A stretch of DNA of 64,000 bases. Source: Pseudomonas fluorescens. Its GTDB lineage: Bacteria > Pseudomonadota > Gammaproteobacteria > Pseudomonadales > Pseudomonadaceae. Position 1 is the first letter of the stretch. Each line of letters begins with the position of its first letter. A program made the translations under genes and the position numbers. This document shows, one piece after another, positions 8,347 through 15,379 of this stretch. The stretch lies in NCBI RefSeq assembly GCF_902497745.1, contig NZ_CABVHJ010000012.1:1-64000 (forward strand), read 5' to 3'. Below the pieces are notes generated by a model. That model saw only the letters and a program-made list of their open reading frames with translations. It was not told where the DNA came from and made no database searches.

Positions 8347-9507
8347 ATGGACTATCCAAAAAGCGTTCCCAGTGTCGGGCTGGTGAATGGCAAATTTGTC
8401 AATGAAGACGTCGTCGCGGGATTGCCCGGATCGTTGATCCCGGCAACCTGGGGCAACAGCGTCACCGATGAGTTGTTGAACGTCGTCAAAGCCGCCGGCG
8501 TTGAACCGAGCGAAGACGATGCAACCCAATTGTTGCAAGCGGTGAAAAAACTCAGTCAGGCAGGTGAAGACAAACATGCCACTGACATCGGCGCGGCCAA
8601 TCTCTATATGGCCAATTATTTGCCTGCCGTCACTGTATTGAAGGACGGCTTGGCGCTGCGCTTTACTGCCGGTAATGCCAATAGCGGGGCGAGTACGTTT
8701 GCACCGAACGGCTTGATGCCCAAGCCGCTGGTCAGTCTTGCAGCGAGTGCATTGCGGCCTGCCGAGATTGTCGGCGGTAGTGTGTGTTCGGTGGTGTACA
8801 GCGCAGCACTGGATAGTTGGGTGCTGGTGTATGCCAGCGGCGGTAATGCTGTAAGCGGCCGGTTGTTGGGAGTGAAGACGTTTACCGCATCCGGCACCTA
8901 TGAGCCGACAACCGGGATGAAGCATGTTCTGGTCAAGGTGGTGGCCGGCGGTGGCGGAAGTGCGGGAGTCGGTGCGACCACAACCTCCCAGTATGCAACC
9001 GTGGGTGGCGGCGCATCCGGAAGTTATGCTGAAGCATGGCTGTCTTCCGACGCGATTGGTTCTCGTCAGGTCGTCACGGTGGGGGCTGGCGGAGGCGCGG
9101 GACTGGCAGCGGCGAATGCCGGAGGTGGTGGTACCAGTTCTTTCGGTTCGCTGGTTTCTGCTGCCGGTGGTGGAGGGTCGCCGTGGATTGGATTTGTCGC
9201 GAATCAGGGCATGGGGCTTTATACCGGAGGCTATCCCGGTCAGACGGCCAGTGGAGGCAACATCGTCAATAGCGCGGGAAATGCAGGCGCCCCCGGGATA
9301 TCTGTCAACGGCTCGACCCTTGCTGGGCACGGTGGCAGCTCGCCGTTGGGCGGAGGCGGTTTTGGCAACAGCGCAGCAGGCTCTCTGGCCGCACCAGGTT
9401 CCGGTTTCGGTTCCGGTGCGGGAGGAATCGCTAACGCCCCCAATCAACCTGGCAGACCAGGTGGCACAGGTGCTTCAGGCGCCGTGATCATCTACGAGTA
9501 CGCCTGA
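8347..9507 (+). CDS. Tail fibre protein 5 with glycine-rich tip
   Basis: 386-residue fibre: shared module at residues 1-69, a middle domain (about 85-170) containing LRFTAGNANSGASTFAPNG and SAALDSWVLVYASGG (a pattern seen in Pseudomonas fibres), and from residue 175 a Gly-rich head (VVAGGGGSAGVG, GGGASGSYAE, VGAGGGAG, AAGGGGSPW) ending in GAVIIYEYA. It parallels fibre 3 (VRLVGAGGSGGG ... EIWEYE) while differing in the segments between Gly runs. That fits a common adhesin scaffold with different receptor loops. The stop overlaps the next ATG by one base. Confidence 0.86.
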   Translation: MDYPKSVPSVGLVNGKFVNEDVVAGLPGSLIPATWGNSVTDELLNVVKAAGVEPSEDDATQLLQAVKKLSQAGEDKHATDIGAANLYMANYLPAVTVLKDGLALRFTAGNANSGASTFAPNGLMPKPLVSLAASALRPAEIVGGSVCSVVYSAALDSWVLVYASGGNAVSGRLLGVKTFTASGTYEPTTGMKHVLVKVVAGGGGSAGVGATTTSQYATVGGGASGSYAEAWLSSDAIGSRQVVTVGAGGGAGLAAANAGGGGTSSFGSLVSAAGGGGSPWIGFVANQGMGLYTGGYPGQTASGGNIVNSAGNAGAPGISVNGSTLAGHGGSSPLGGGGFGNSAAGSLAAPGSGFGSGAGGIANAPNQPGRPGGTGASGAVIIYEYA

Positions 9508-9761
9508 TGAAAACCTACGCACGCATCACCCACAACACCGTGGTCGAACTGTTCTCGACCAACGGAAACATGGCCGAAATGTTTCATCCGGATCTGCTCT
9601 GGGTCGACATCACAGAAATCACTCCGACACCGCAAATCGACTGGACTGCCAATTTCGGAACCCTCGGTTGGATGTTCACATCCCCCGAAGAACTTGCGCC
9701 GGACAACTCACTGAAAACTCTGGCAAGAAAATGGTTCACAGGTGTTGGTCGTCAATCGTGA
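9507..9761 (+). CDS. Tail fibre assembly protein 5 (short form)
   Basis: 84-residue protein beginning KTYARITHNTVVELFSTNG, clearly related to the N-terminus of assembly protein 3. It includes the MAEMFHPDLLWVDIT segment found in many short Pseudomonas fibre-assembly proteins, but lacks the C-terminal chaperone domain of proteins 3 and 4. It is coupled to fibre 5 by a one-base overlap (TGATG). It may be a natural short form, since similar lengths occur in other tailocins, or a truncated one; the sequence alone does not decide. Confidence 0.7.
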   Translation: MKTYARITHNTVVELFSTNGNMAEMFHPDLLWVDITEITPTPQIDWTANFGTLGWMFTSPEELAPDNSLKTLARKWFTGVGRQS

Positions 9762-9798
9762 TTCAATCGGGGGCAATATCCAGGGAGGATCAAGCATT

Positions 9799-10365
9799 AT
9801 GCAAATAACTGAAGACAACCTTATCGACATCATGCCCAACGCCCGCTCCCAAGCGGGCGTTTTTGTTTCTGCGCTCAACAGTGCCATGGCTCGCCGCCAT
9901 ATCGACTCGCCCAAACGTATTGCTGCGTTCCTTGCGCAAGTTGGCCATGAGTCGGGGCAGTTGCGCTATGTGCGCGAACTGGGCAACAACCAATACCTGA
10001 GCAAATACGACACGGGTACGTTGGCCTTGCGTTTGGGCAATACACCGGAGGCCGATGGCGACGGGCAAAAATACCGAGGTCGCGGGTTGATCCAGATTAC
10101 CGGCCGTTCGAATTATCGCCAGTGCAGCCTCGGTCTGTTCGGCGATGAGCGTCTGCTGTCCCTGCCCGAACTGCTCGAACAACCGCAATGGGCCGCCGAG
10201 TCCGCGGCATGGTTCTGGGAACAAAACGGCTTGAACGAACTGGCCGATCGCGACCAGTTCAACACCATCACGCGGCGCATCAACGGCGGGTTGAATGGTT
10301 TGCAGGATCGCCTGGAAATCTGGGCGCGGGCGAGGGCGGTGTTATGCCAATCCCCTGGCGAATGA
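9799..10365 (+). CDS. Endolysin, glycoside hydrolase family 19 (chitinase-like)
   Basis: 188-residue GH19-type lysozyme that cleaves peptidoglycan glycan strands during lysis and particle release. Seen in the protein: FLAQVGHESGQLRYVRE, with the catalytic Glu in the GHESG motif (residue 52), then YRGRGLIQITGRSNYRQC, the family hallmark, and a C-terminal TRRINGGLNGLQDRLEIW. There is no signal peptide, so it needs a holin, which is not visible here and is probably upstream of the window. The ATG at 9799 follows GGGAGG. Codons 14-21 contain a perfect terminator-like hairpin. The 3' end overlaps the Rz gene by 22 bases. Confidence 0.92.
   Translation: MQITEDNLIDIMPNARSQAGVFVSALNSAMARRHIDSPKRIAAFLAQVGHESGQLRYVRELGNNQYLSKYDTGTLALRLGNTPEADGDGQKYRGRGLIQITGRSNYRQCSLGLFGDERLLSLPELLEQPQWAAESAAWFWEQNGLNELADRDQFNTITRRINGGLNGLQDRLEIWARARAVLCQSPGE
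9838..9868 (+). terminator. Perfect terminator-like hairpin inside the endolysin coding region
   Basis: Ten-base arms AACGCCCGCT and AGCGGGCGTT with a CCCA loop, followed by TTTGTTT, located 39 bases into the endolysin gene. It encodes part of the conserved NARSQAGV segment, so it may be partly constrained by protein sequence, but it has the form of a strong intrinsic terminator. Confidence 0.5.
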
Positions 10366-10862
10366 TCGGCATCCTGTTGCTGGCCGCTGGTGCTTTTGCT
10401 ACGGCGTGGCAGTTTCAGGACTGGCGCTACGGGCGGCAATTGGCGGAGCAGGCAAGGTTAAACGCCGAATTCTTCAATCAACAGAATGTTGCTGCTGCTT
10501 CAGCGCAACAGGCTGAGCAGGATAAACGCCTGGCGCTGGAGCAACGGCTCGCGACCAGTGAACAAACCCATTATCGAGCGCTGAGCGATGCCCAACGTGA
10601 TCAGGATCGCCTGCGCGATCGTCTTGCCACTGCTGATGTGCGCCTGTCAGTCCTTCTCGACGCCAGCGACACTGCCGCAGGCTGCAACATGCCAGCCGCC
10701 ACCGGCGCCAGCGGCGTGGATCATGCAACCGTACGCGCCCGACTTGACCCGGCGCATGCTCAACGAATTATCGCCATCACCGATACCGGCGACCGTGGAC
10801 TGATCGCCTTGCAGGCGTGTCAGGCGTATGTCAGAGCGCTGGCGCCCGAACATTTTGAATGA
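10344..10862 (+). CDS. Rz-like inner-membrane spanin (i-spanin)
   Basis: 172-residue lysis protein. An N-terminal membrane anchor (residues 7-24, IGILLLAAGAFATAW) is followed by a long charged coiled coil (about 35-110, rich in Gln, Glu, Arg, Ala) and a C-terminal periplasmic domain with conserved Cys residues. This is the Rz/LysB-type i-spanin layout. With the outer-membrane partner encoded within it (Rz1 at 10588-10803) it would fuse inner and outer membranes in the last lysis step. The ATG at 10344 lies in the end of the endolysin gene. It is the last gene of the tail cluster; cinA starts 67 bases later. Confidence 0.85.
   Translation: MPIPWRMIGILLLAAGAFATAWQFQDWRYGRQLAEQARLNAEFFNQQNVAAASAQQAEQDKRLALEQRLATSEQTHYRALSDAQRDQDRLRDRLATADVRLSVLLDASDTAAGCNMPAATGASGVDHATVRARLDPAHAQRIIAITDTGDRGLIALQACQAYVRALAPEHFE
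10588..10803 (+). CDS. Rz1-like outer-membrane spanin lipoprotein, nested in Rz
   Basis: 71-residue frame, +1 relative to Rz and wholly inside it. It encodes a short lipoprotein: charged N-terminus, hydrophobic stretch CAIVLPLLMCAC with a lipobox Cys, then a small Pro-rich periplasmic part (CQPPPAPAAW, LSPSPIP). This is the Rz1/o-spanin layout, and nested Rz1 genes are common in phages and tailocins. The mature peptide would be about 50 residues and form the complex with Rz. The Pro-rich lipoprotein character in exactly this place makes a chance frame unlikely. Confidence 0.82.
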   Translation: MPNVIRIACAIVLPLLMCACQSFSTPATLPQAATCQPPPAPAAWIMQPYAPDLTRRMLNELSPSPIPATVD

Positions 10863-10929
10863 GTCTGTGTATTGAAAGCGCAACCGGCTCGTGTACGGTG
10901 GAGGCATTCCACACGATCCGGAGCACGCC

Positions 10930-11430
10930 GTGAAAGAGATCACTCAACTGGCCGCCGACCTTGGCCGACGTCTGCAACTGCTCAATGCCCACGTCACCAC
11001 GGCTGAGTCGTGTACCGGTGGCGGGATTGCCGAAGCCATTACACGGATTCCCGGCAGTTCGGCGTGGTTCGAGGCGGGCTATGTGACGTATTCCAACCGG
11101 CAGAAAACCCAGCAACTGAATGTGCCGGCCGAGTTGTTCGCAACGGTGGGCGCGGTCAGTCGCGAGGTGGTCGAGGCGATGGTGCGTGGTGCCCAGGAGA
11201 AAAGCCTGGCGCGATTTGCCGTGGCGGTCAGCGGTGTGGCCGGTCCGGACGGCGGCTCGCCAAACAAACCGGTCGGCACTGTGTGGCTGGCCTGGGGTGT
11301 TGGCGAGACCGTGACCAGTGAGGTGCAGCACTTCCCCGGCAACCGCGATGACGTCCGCCGACAAACGGTGAAGGCCGCGCTAGAGGGGCTCCTGCGACTA
11401 GCGGCACGAGAAATCGAAAATCAGGGGTAG
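10930..11430 (+). CDS. pncC: Nicotinamide-nucleotide amidase (CinA C-terminal domain family)
   Basis: 166-residue single-domain CinA/PncC protein that deamidates NMN to nicotinate mononucleotide in pyridine nucleotide salvage. Family marks: TTAESCTGGGIAEAIT near residue 28, GSSAWFEAGYVTYSN, the AVSGVAGPDGGSPNKPVGTVW block near residue 100 and a basic C-terminal helix. The start is a GTG at 10930 preceded by GGAG; the gene is often annotated cinA in Pseudomonas. It stands directly before recA, the conserved cinA-recA-recX order, and marks the right border of the tail cluster. Confidence 0.93.
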   Translation: MKEITQLAADLGRRLQLLNAHVTTAESCTGGGIAEAITRIPGSSAWFEAGYVTYSNRQKTQQLNVPAELFATVGAVSREVVEAMVRGAQEKSLARFAVAVSGVAGPDGGSPNKPVGTVWLAWGVGETVTSEVQHFPGNRDDVRRQTVKAALEGLLRLAAREIENQG

Positions 11431-11455
11431 GCGATCCGCGAACGCTGTGGAATAA

Positions 11456-11475
11456 TACTGGCTACTTATACAGGT
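11456..11475. promoter_or_regulatory. LexA box (SOS operator) of recA
   Basis: A 20-base site with TACTG, ten A/T-rich central bases and CAGGT (CTG at 11458, CAG at 11471), the CTG-N10-CAG form of the gamma-proteobacterial SOS box. It lies about 40 bases before the recA start and should be bound by LexA. Confidence 0.88.
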
Positions 11476-11513
11476 GTTGGCCGTCAGGCCTTATTGATTA
11501 CGTGAGGACTTTA

Positions 11514-12569
11514 ATGGACGACAACAAGAAGAAAGCCTTGGCTGCGGCCCTGGGTCAGATCGAACGTCAATTCGGCAAGGGTGCCGTAATGCGTATGGGC
11601 GATCAGGACCGTCAGGCGATCCCGGCTATCTCCACCGGCTCTCTGGGTCTGGACATCGCGCTCGGCATTGGCGGTCTGCCAAAAGGCCGTATCGTTGAAA
11701 TCTACGGTCCTGAATCTTCCGGTAAAACCACACTGACCTTGTCCGTGATCGCCCAGGCGCAAAAAGCCGGCGCGACCTGCGCATTCGTCGACGCCGAACA
11801 CGCCCTCGACCCTGAGTACGCCGGCAAGCTGGGCGTCAACGTCGACGACCTGCTGGTGTCCCAGCCGGACACCGGCGAACAGGCTCTGGAAATCACCGAC
11901 ATGCTGGTGCGCTCCAACGCCGTTGACGTGATCATCGTCGACTCCGTGGCGGCACTGGTACCGAAGGCTGAAATCGAAGGCGAAATGGGTGACATGCACG
12001 TGGGCCTGCAAGCCCGTCTGATGTCCCAGGCGCTGCGTAAAATCACCGGTAACATCAAGAACGCCAACTGCCTGGTAATCTTCATCAACCAGATCCGCAT
12101 GAAGATCGGCGTGATGTTCGGCAGCCCGGAAACCACCACTGGTGGTAACGCGCTGAAGTTCTACGCCTCGGTTCGTCTCGACATCCGCCGTACCGGCGCG
12201 GTGAAGGAAGGCGACGAAGTGGTCGGTAGCGAAACCCGCGTCAAGGTTGTGAAGAACAAGGTCGCTTCCCCGTTCCGTCAGGCCGAGTTCCAGATTCTTT
12301 ACGGCAAAGGCATCTACCTCAACGGCGAGATGATCGACCTGGGCGTGCTGCACGGTTTCGTCGAGAAGTCTGGCGCCTGGTACGCTTACGAAGGCACCAA
12401 GATCGGTCAGGGCAAGGCCAACTCGGCCAAGTTCCTGGCAGACAACCCGGAAGTCGCCGCGAAGCTCGAGAAGCAACTGCGTGACAAGCTGCTGACTCCT
12501 GCGGTGATCGACTCCAAGGCTTCTGCAGTCAAAGAGACTGAAGACGACCTGGCCGACGCTGATATCTGA
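11514..12569 (+). CDS. recA: RecA recombinase
   Basis: 351-residue RecA, the strand-exchange ATPase and LexA/repressor co-protease. Visible motifs are the Walker A GPESSGKTT near residue 66, the MAW-type loop region with IGVMFGSPETTTGGNALKF near 200, and the acidic C-terminal tail (ETEDDLADADI). Length and sequence are normal. The ATG at 11514 is preceded by GTGAGGA; a GTG at 11502 is unlikely. Controlled by the LexA box upstream and followed 8 bases later by recX. RecA activity would also relieve repression of SOS-linked tailocin genes next door. Confidence 0.98.
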   Translation: MDDNKKKALAAALGQIERQFGKGAVMRMGDQDRQAIPAISTGSLGLDIALGIGGLPKGRIVEIYGPESSGKTTLTLSVIAQAQKAGATCAFVDAEHALDPEYAGKLGVNVDDLLVSQPDTGEQALEITDMLVRSNAVDVIIVDSVAALVPKAEIEGEMGDMHVGLQARLMSQALRKITGNIKNANCLVIFINQIRMKIGVMFGSPETTTGGNALKFYASVRLDIRRTGAVKEGDEVVGSETRVKVVKNKVASPFRQAEFQILYGKGIYLNGEMIDLGVLHGFVEKSGAWYAYEGTKIGQGKANSAKFLADNPEVAAKLEKQLRDKLLTPAVIDSKASAVKETEDDLADADI

Positions 12570-12577
12570 TTGCAGCG

Positions 12578-13048
12578 ATGACCACCGCCGTACTCGATAC
12601 CCTCGTCGCTGTGCGGCGAACCGCCATGGACCTGCTCGCACGCCGCGAGCATGGTCGAGTCGAGCTGACGCGCAAACTGCGTCAGCGCGGCGCCGAGGCG
12701 GAGATGATCGAAACAGCCCTCGACCGTTTGACGGAAGAGGGACTGCTTTCCGAAGCCCGTTACCTTGAAAGCTTTGTTTCCTACCGCGCCCGCTCCGGCT
12801 ATGGCCCTCTGCGGATTCGTGAGGAACTGAGTCAGCGTGGCTTGCAACGCGCCGATATCGAACTCGCCCTGCGCGAAAGCGGTATCAGCTGGCAGGAACA
12901 ACTGCAGGACACCTGGCGCCGCAAGTTCTCCGGACATTTGCCGATTGATGCGAAAGAGCGGGCCAAGCAAGGCCGGTTCCTGGCGTATCGGGGCTTCTCG
13001 ATGGAGATGATCAACCGCTTGTTCAGCGGTCGAGGCATGGACGATTAA
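12578..13048 (+). CDS. recX: RecX, regulator of RecA
   Basis: 156-residue RecX, which binds RecA filaments and limits their growth and co-protease activity. Seen in the protein are three tandem three-helix repeats: RREHGRVELTRKLRQRG, LTEEGLLSEARYLESFVSYRARSGYGPLRIREELSQRG, and a C-terminal repeat ending FLAYRGFSMEMINRLF. The gene follows recA by 8 bases and is almost certainly cotranscribed at low level. A strong bidirectional-type terminator follows. Length is usual for Pseudomonas RecX. Confidence 0.95.
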   Translation: MTTAVLDTLVAVRRTAMDLLARREHGRVELTRKLRQRGAEAEMIETALDRLTEEGLLSEARYLESFVSYRARSGYGPLRIREELSQRGLQRADIELALRESGISWQEQLQDTWRRKFSGHLPIDAKERAKQGRFLAYRGFSMEMINRLFSGRGMDD

Positions 13049-13063
13049 AACGATTCAATAAAA

Positions 13064-13098
13064 ACGGCCCGCTATGAAAATAGCGGGCCGTTTTTTTT
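13064..13098 (+). terminator. Terminator after recX (convergent with the LOG gene)
   Basis: Eleven-base arms ACGGCCCGCTA and TAGCGGGCCGT with a TGAAAA loop, followed by a run of eight T. It ends recA-recX; the A-rich left flank means it can also act on the opposing gene. Confidence 0.9.
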
Positions 13099-13102
13099 GC
13101 CC

Positions 13103-14221
13103 TCAAATTACCTTTGAGGGCTCGCGCGAACGTTGCGCAGTTTGCGGTTTTGAATCAGCCCAGTTTTCCGGCAAATTGATGTAGTCGATCAATTCCCGCA
13201 GACGCCCGTGGGTGCGCGCATTGAAGGCGAATGCCAGTCGCGCCAGATGGCTGAACTGTGCTTCATCCTGCTCCTCACCGCTGTAGGCGTGTTGATGGAA
13301 CTGGCCGCTCAGGCACAAATCCGCGAAGGCATCCTGCATATGTTCAAGCGCTTGATCGCTGAGCTTGTGATGCATGCGGATCACGAATTGCCGCTTGAGC
13401 CAGCGGCTGGAGTGGAAGTTGCTGTAGAACTGGTTGATCTGATCCACCGCCTCTTCGACGGTGTAAACCAGTCGCATCAGTTTCATGTCGGTAGGCAGGA
13501 TGTAGTGGTTGGCCTCCAATTGCTGGCGGATGAAGTCCATCGCGCCTTGCCAGAATGTGCCGCCCGGCGCATCCAGCAACACCACCGGCACCAATGGACT
13601 TTTACCGGTCTGGATCAGCGTTAACACTTCCAGCGCTTCATCCAGTGTGCCGAACCCGCCGGGGCATAAAACCAGGGCGTCAGCCTCTTTGACGAAGAAC
13701 AGCTTGCGCGTGAAGAAAAAGTGGAAAGGCAGCAGATTGCCGGTACCGTCGACGGTCGGGTTGGCATGCTGTTCGAAGGGCAGGGTGATGTTGAACCCGA
13801 GGCTATGATCGCGGCCGGCGCCTTCATGGGCGGCGGCCATGATGCCGCCCCCGGCACCGGTGATGACCATCATCTCCGAGCGCGTCAACGCTGCGCCGAG
13901 CTCTCGGGCCATGGCATACAAAGGATGTTCGACCGGTGTGCGCGCCGAGCCGAACACCGTGACTTTACGTCGGCCCTTGAATTGTTCCAGCACCCGGAAC
14001 GCCTGCTCCAGTTCGCGCAGTGCCTGCAGGGTGATCTTGGCGTTCCAGCGGTTGTGGTCTTCCTGAGCCATGCGCAGCACGGTCAGGATCATGTCGCGGT
14101 AGATCGGAATGTTCGGGCTGTTGGGGGAAACACGGTTGAGTTGTTCTTCGACCTTACTGATGAGGTCGGGGCCGCTTTCCTGAAAATGACGACTCAAGAG
14201 GTCATTCGGTTGATAAGGCAT
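13103..14221 (-). CDS. LOG-family protein (TIGR00730-type nucleotide-binding/nucleosidase fold)
   Basis: 372-residue Rossmann-fold LOG-family protein. Around residue 90 it has VTVFGSARTP, then VITGAGGGIMAAAHEGA, and the hallmark PGGFGTLDEALEVLTLIQTG near residue 190, the phosphoribohydrolase active-site motif. About 80 N-terminal and 100 C-terminal residues extend beyond the core, as in the larger bacterial subgroup related to PpnN, which hydrolyses nucleoside monophosphates to base and ribose 5-phosphate. Activity on cytokinin-like or purine nucleotides is inferred from the family. Convergent with recX and separated from it by the shared terminator. Confidence 0.85.
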   Translation of the reverse strand: MPYQPNDLLSRHFQESGPDLISKVEEQLNRVSPNSPNIPIYRDMILTVLRMAQEDHNRWNAKITLQALRELEQAFRVLEQFKGRRKVTVFGSARTPVEHPLYAMARELGAALTRSEMMVITGAGGGIMAAAHEGAGRDHSLGFNITLPFEQHANPTVDGTGNLLPFHFFFTRKLFFVKEADALVLCPGGFGTLDEALEVLTLIQTGKSPLVPVVLLDAPGGTFWQGAMDFIRQQLEANHYILPTDMKLMRLVYTVEEAVDQINQFYSNFHSSRWLKRQFVIRMHHKLSDQALEHMQDAFADLCLSGQFHQHAYSGEEQDEAQFSHLARLAFAFNARTHGRLRELIDYINLPENWADSKPQTAQRSREPSKVI

Positions 14222-14569
14222 TCAACGTCTCCTTCTGCACAGAGCGGTTGGCCCTGACGAGCGGCGTCAGTGCCGCGCTGCAAAAAACACACGATCGGCA
14301 GTTCCTTGTCTGCCGTTGAAAAATGATCGGGAATACTCTGAATCTAGACCCTTGCGCGCAATCGCGCTGACTTGATCATTGCGCTGCAAGGTTTTGGCTG
14401 GCAACCGTTTATTGATTTTCCGCGCGTTCCTTCACCGCTCGTCCGAACGTGCGCCGAGCAGCAATCTCTCTGATTAACTAACTTACAGGCGCCGTACGAC
14501 GGCTTTGCGTCAACAAACGTAAAGGTGCACGCGATTCAAGGATTTGCGGGTGGCAAGGAGGCGAGGCAC
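14222..14569. other. Intergenic stretch, 348 bases, no gene seen
   Basis: Between the divergent LOG gene and the small gene at 14570. It is less GC-rich in places (around 14330-14500) and should hold both promoters. I see no convincing frame, terminator or known RNA in it. Confidence 0.4.
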
Positions 14570-14764
14570 ATGGCCAGAGTGATTCTGGAGATCGATACGC
14601 AGTTGTATCGAATGTTGAAGGCATCAGCCGAGACCAATCATCTCAGTCTCGAAGAGGAGTGCTGCCGGCGGTTGGCGGGCGGCGAGCGCCGTTCGCACTA
14701 TTTACAGGCCTTGCTGGCCGAACTGCGCGCCGAGGATGAACAGCGGCGCGCCAATTCGCGATGA
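14570..14764 (+). CDS. Small ribbon-helix-helix-like protein, unknown function
   Basis: 64-residue protein beginning MARVILEIDTQLYRMLKASAETNHLSL: one beta strand with alternating hydrophobics followed by two predicted helices, the layout of short ribbon-helix-helix regulators or FitA-type antitoxins. The C-terminal third is charged and helical (LQALLAELRAEDEQRRANSR). No toxin gene follows; the next gene is on the other strand, stop codon directly abutting stop codon. The ATG at 14570 follows AAGGAGGCGAGG. DNA binding is inferred from the fold pattern only. Confidence 0.6.
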   Translation: MARVILEIDTQLYRMLKASAETNHLSLEEECCRRLAGGERRSHYLQALLAELRAEDEQRRANSR

Positions 14765-15190
14765 TTACTTCTTCTTCGCCGGGCCGGCTTTCGGGCAATC
14801 CGATTCCTGGTAGCTGGCGGAGCCGATCGCTTTGTTGGTTTTCACTTCCGTGAAGTCGTAACGCATGATCGCACCCTTGGCCATCAGCTTGCGAAACGAC
14901 GGGTTGTTGCACACCGAAGCGCCCAACTGGAAATACACGGCTTTAGGATCAGCGCGCATCTTGTCGGCGTGGCTCTTTTGCACGCTCAGGTGGTTGATCA
15001 ACTGCGTGCCTTCAACGGTGAAGCCCTGATCAAGAATGTCTTCACTGATGGCGCGTGGCGTGCCGACGCTGCTCTGGGCGGCGACGTTGCGCAGCTCGCG
15101 GTTCAGATTCTGCTCACTCAGGGAGGCAGCCTGAGCGGTGAAGGACGACGCCAGCAGAATGGCAGCGGTGGGAACGATAAGGCGCAGCAT
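14765..15190 (-). CDS. Exported PA3611-like (quorum-sensing-regulated virulence factor family) protein
   Basis: 141-residue secreted protein. Residues 1-21 (LRLIVPTAAILLASSFTAQA) are a signal peptide ending in AQA-A. The mature part starts SLSEQNLNRELRNVAAQSSVG and contains two Cys (ASVCNNPSFRKLM and ESDCPKAG) that could form a disulfide, with a Lys-rich tail. The order resembles P. aeruginosa PA3611, a small periplasmic protein whose family was named for quorum-sensing-regulated virulence. Function is unknown. It converges on the 64-residue gene with zero bases between stops. Confidence 0.7.
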   Translation of the reverse strand: MLRLIVPTAAILLASSFTAQAASLSEQNLNRELRNVAAQSSVGTPRAISEDILDQGFTVEGTQLINHLSVQKSHADKMRADPKAVYFQLGASVCNNPSFRKLMAKGAIMRYDFTEVKTNKAIGSASYQESDCPKAGPAKKK

Positions 15191-15379
15191 GAAACTCTCC
15201 TGGTTCAGTGACTGGTGGTTCGACCAGCCACGTGACTGTGCGTTCAGTGGCGGCGAATTATAGGGGAGCCGGTCGGGAGGGTACAGGCTTGTGCCCGTTG
15301 CTCTGGTAAACTGCCGGCCTTTATTGCCCTGCCGAGTGTTGTTCGTGTCGAGTTTTCCTGCTTTTCGGCGTTATCCGCG

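Noticed and set aside
7780..9447. 555-codon minus-strand open frame across fibre 4, assembly gene 4 and fibre 5
   Set aside because: Crosses several coupled plus-strand genes, has no ribosome site or recognisable domain; antisense shadow of Gly-rich coding.
9507..9761. Assembly gene 5 as a pseudogene
   Set aside because: It is shorter than proteins 3 and 4 but has an intact start coupled to fibre 5, and no continuation of the missing domain is seen in other frames downstream.
1..10862. Complete prophage
   Set aside because: Only baseplate, fibre and lysis genes are seen, with no head, packaging, replication or integration gene and no attachment site at the cinA side; the left part is outside the window, so this stays open but is not claimed.
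14222..14569. Small regulatory RNA of the RsmY/RsmZ type
   Set aside because: No series of GGA motifs in predicted loops and no terminator was found in this stretch.
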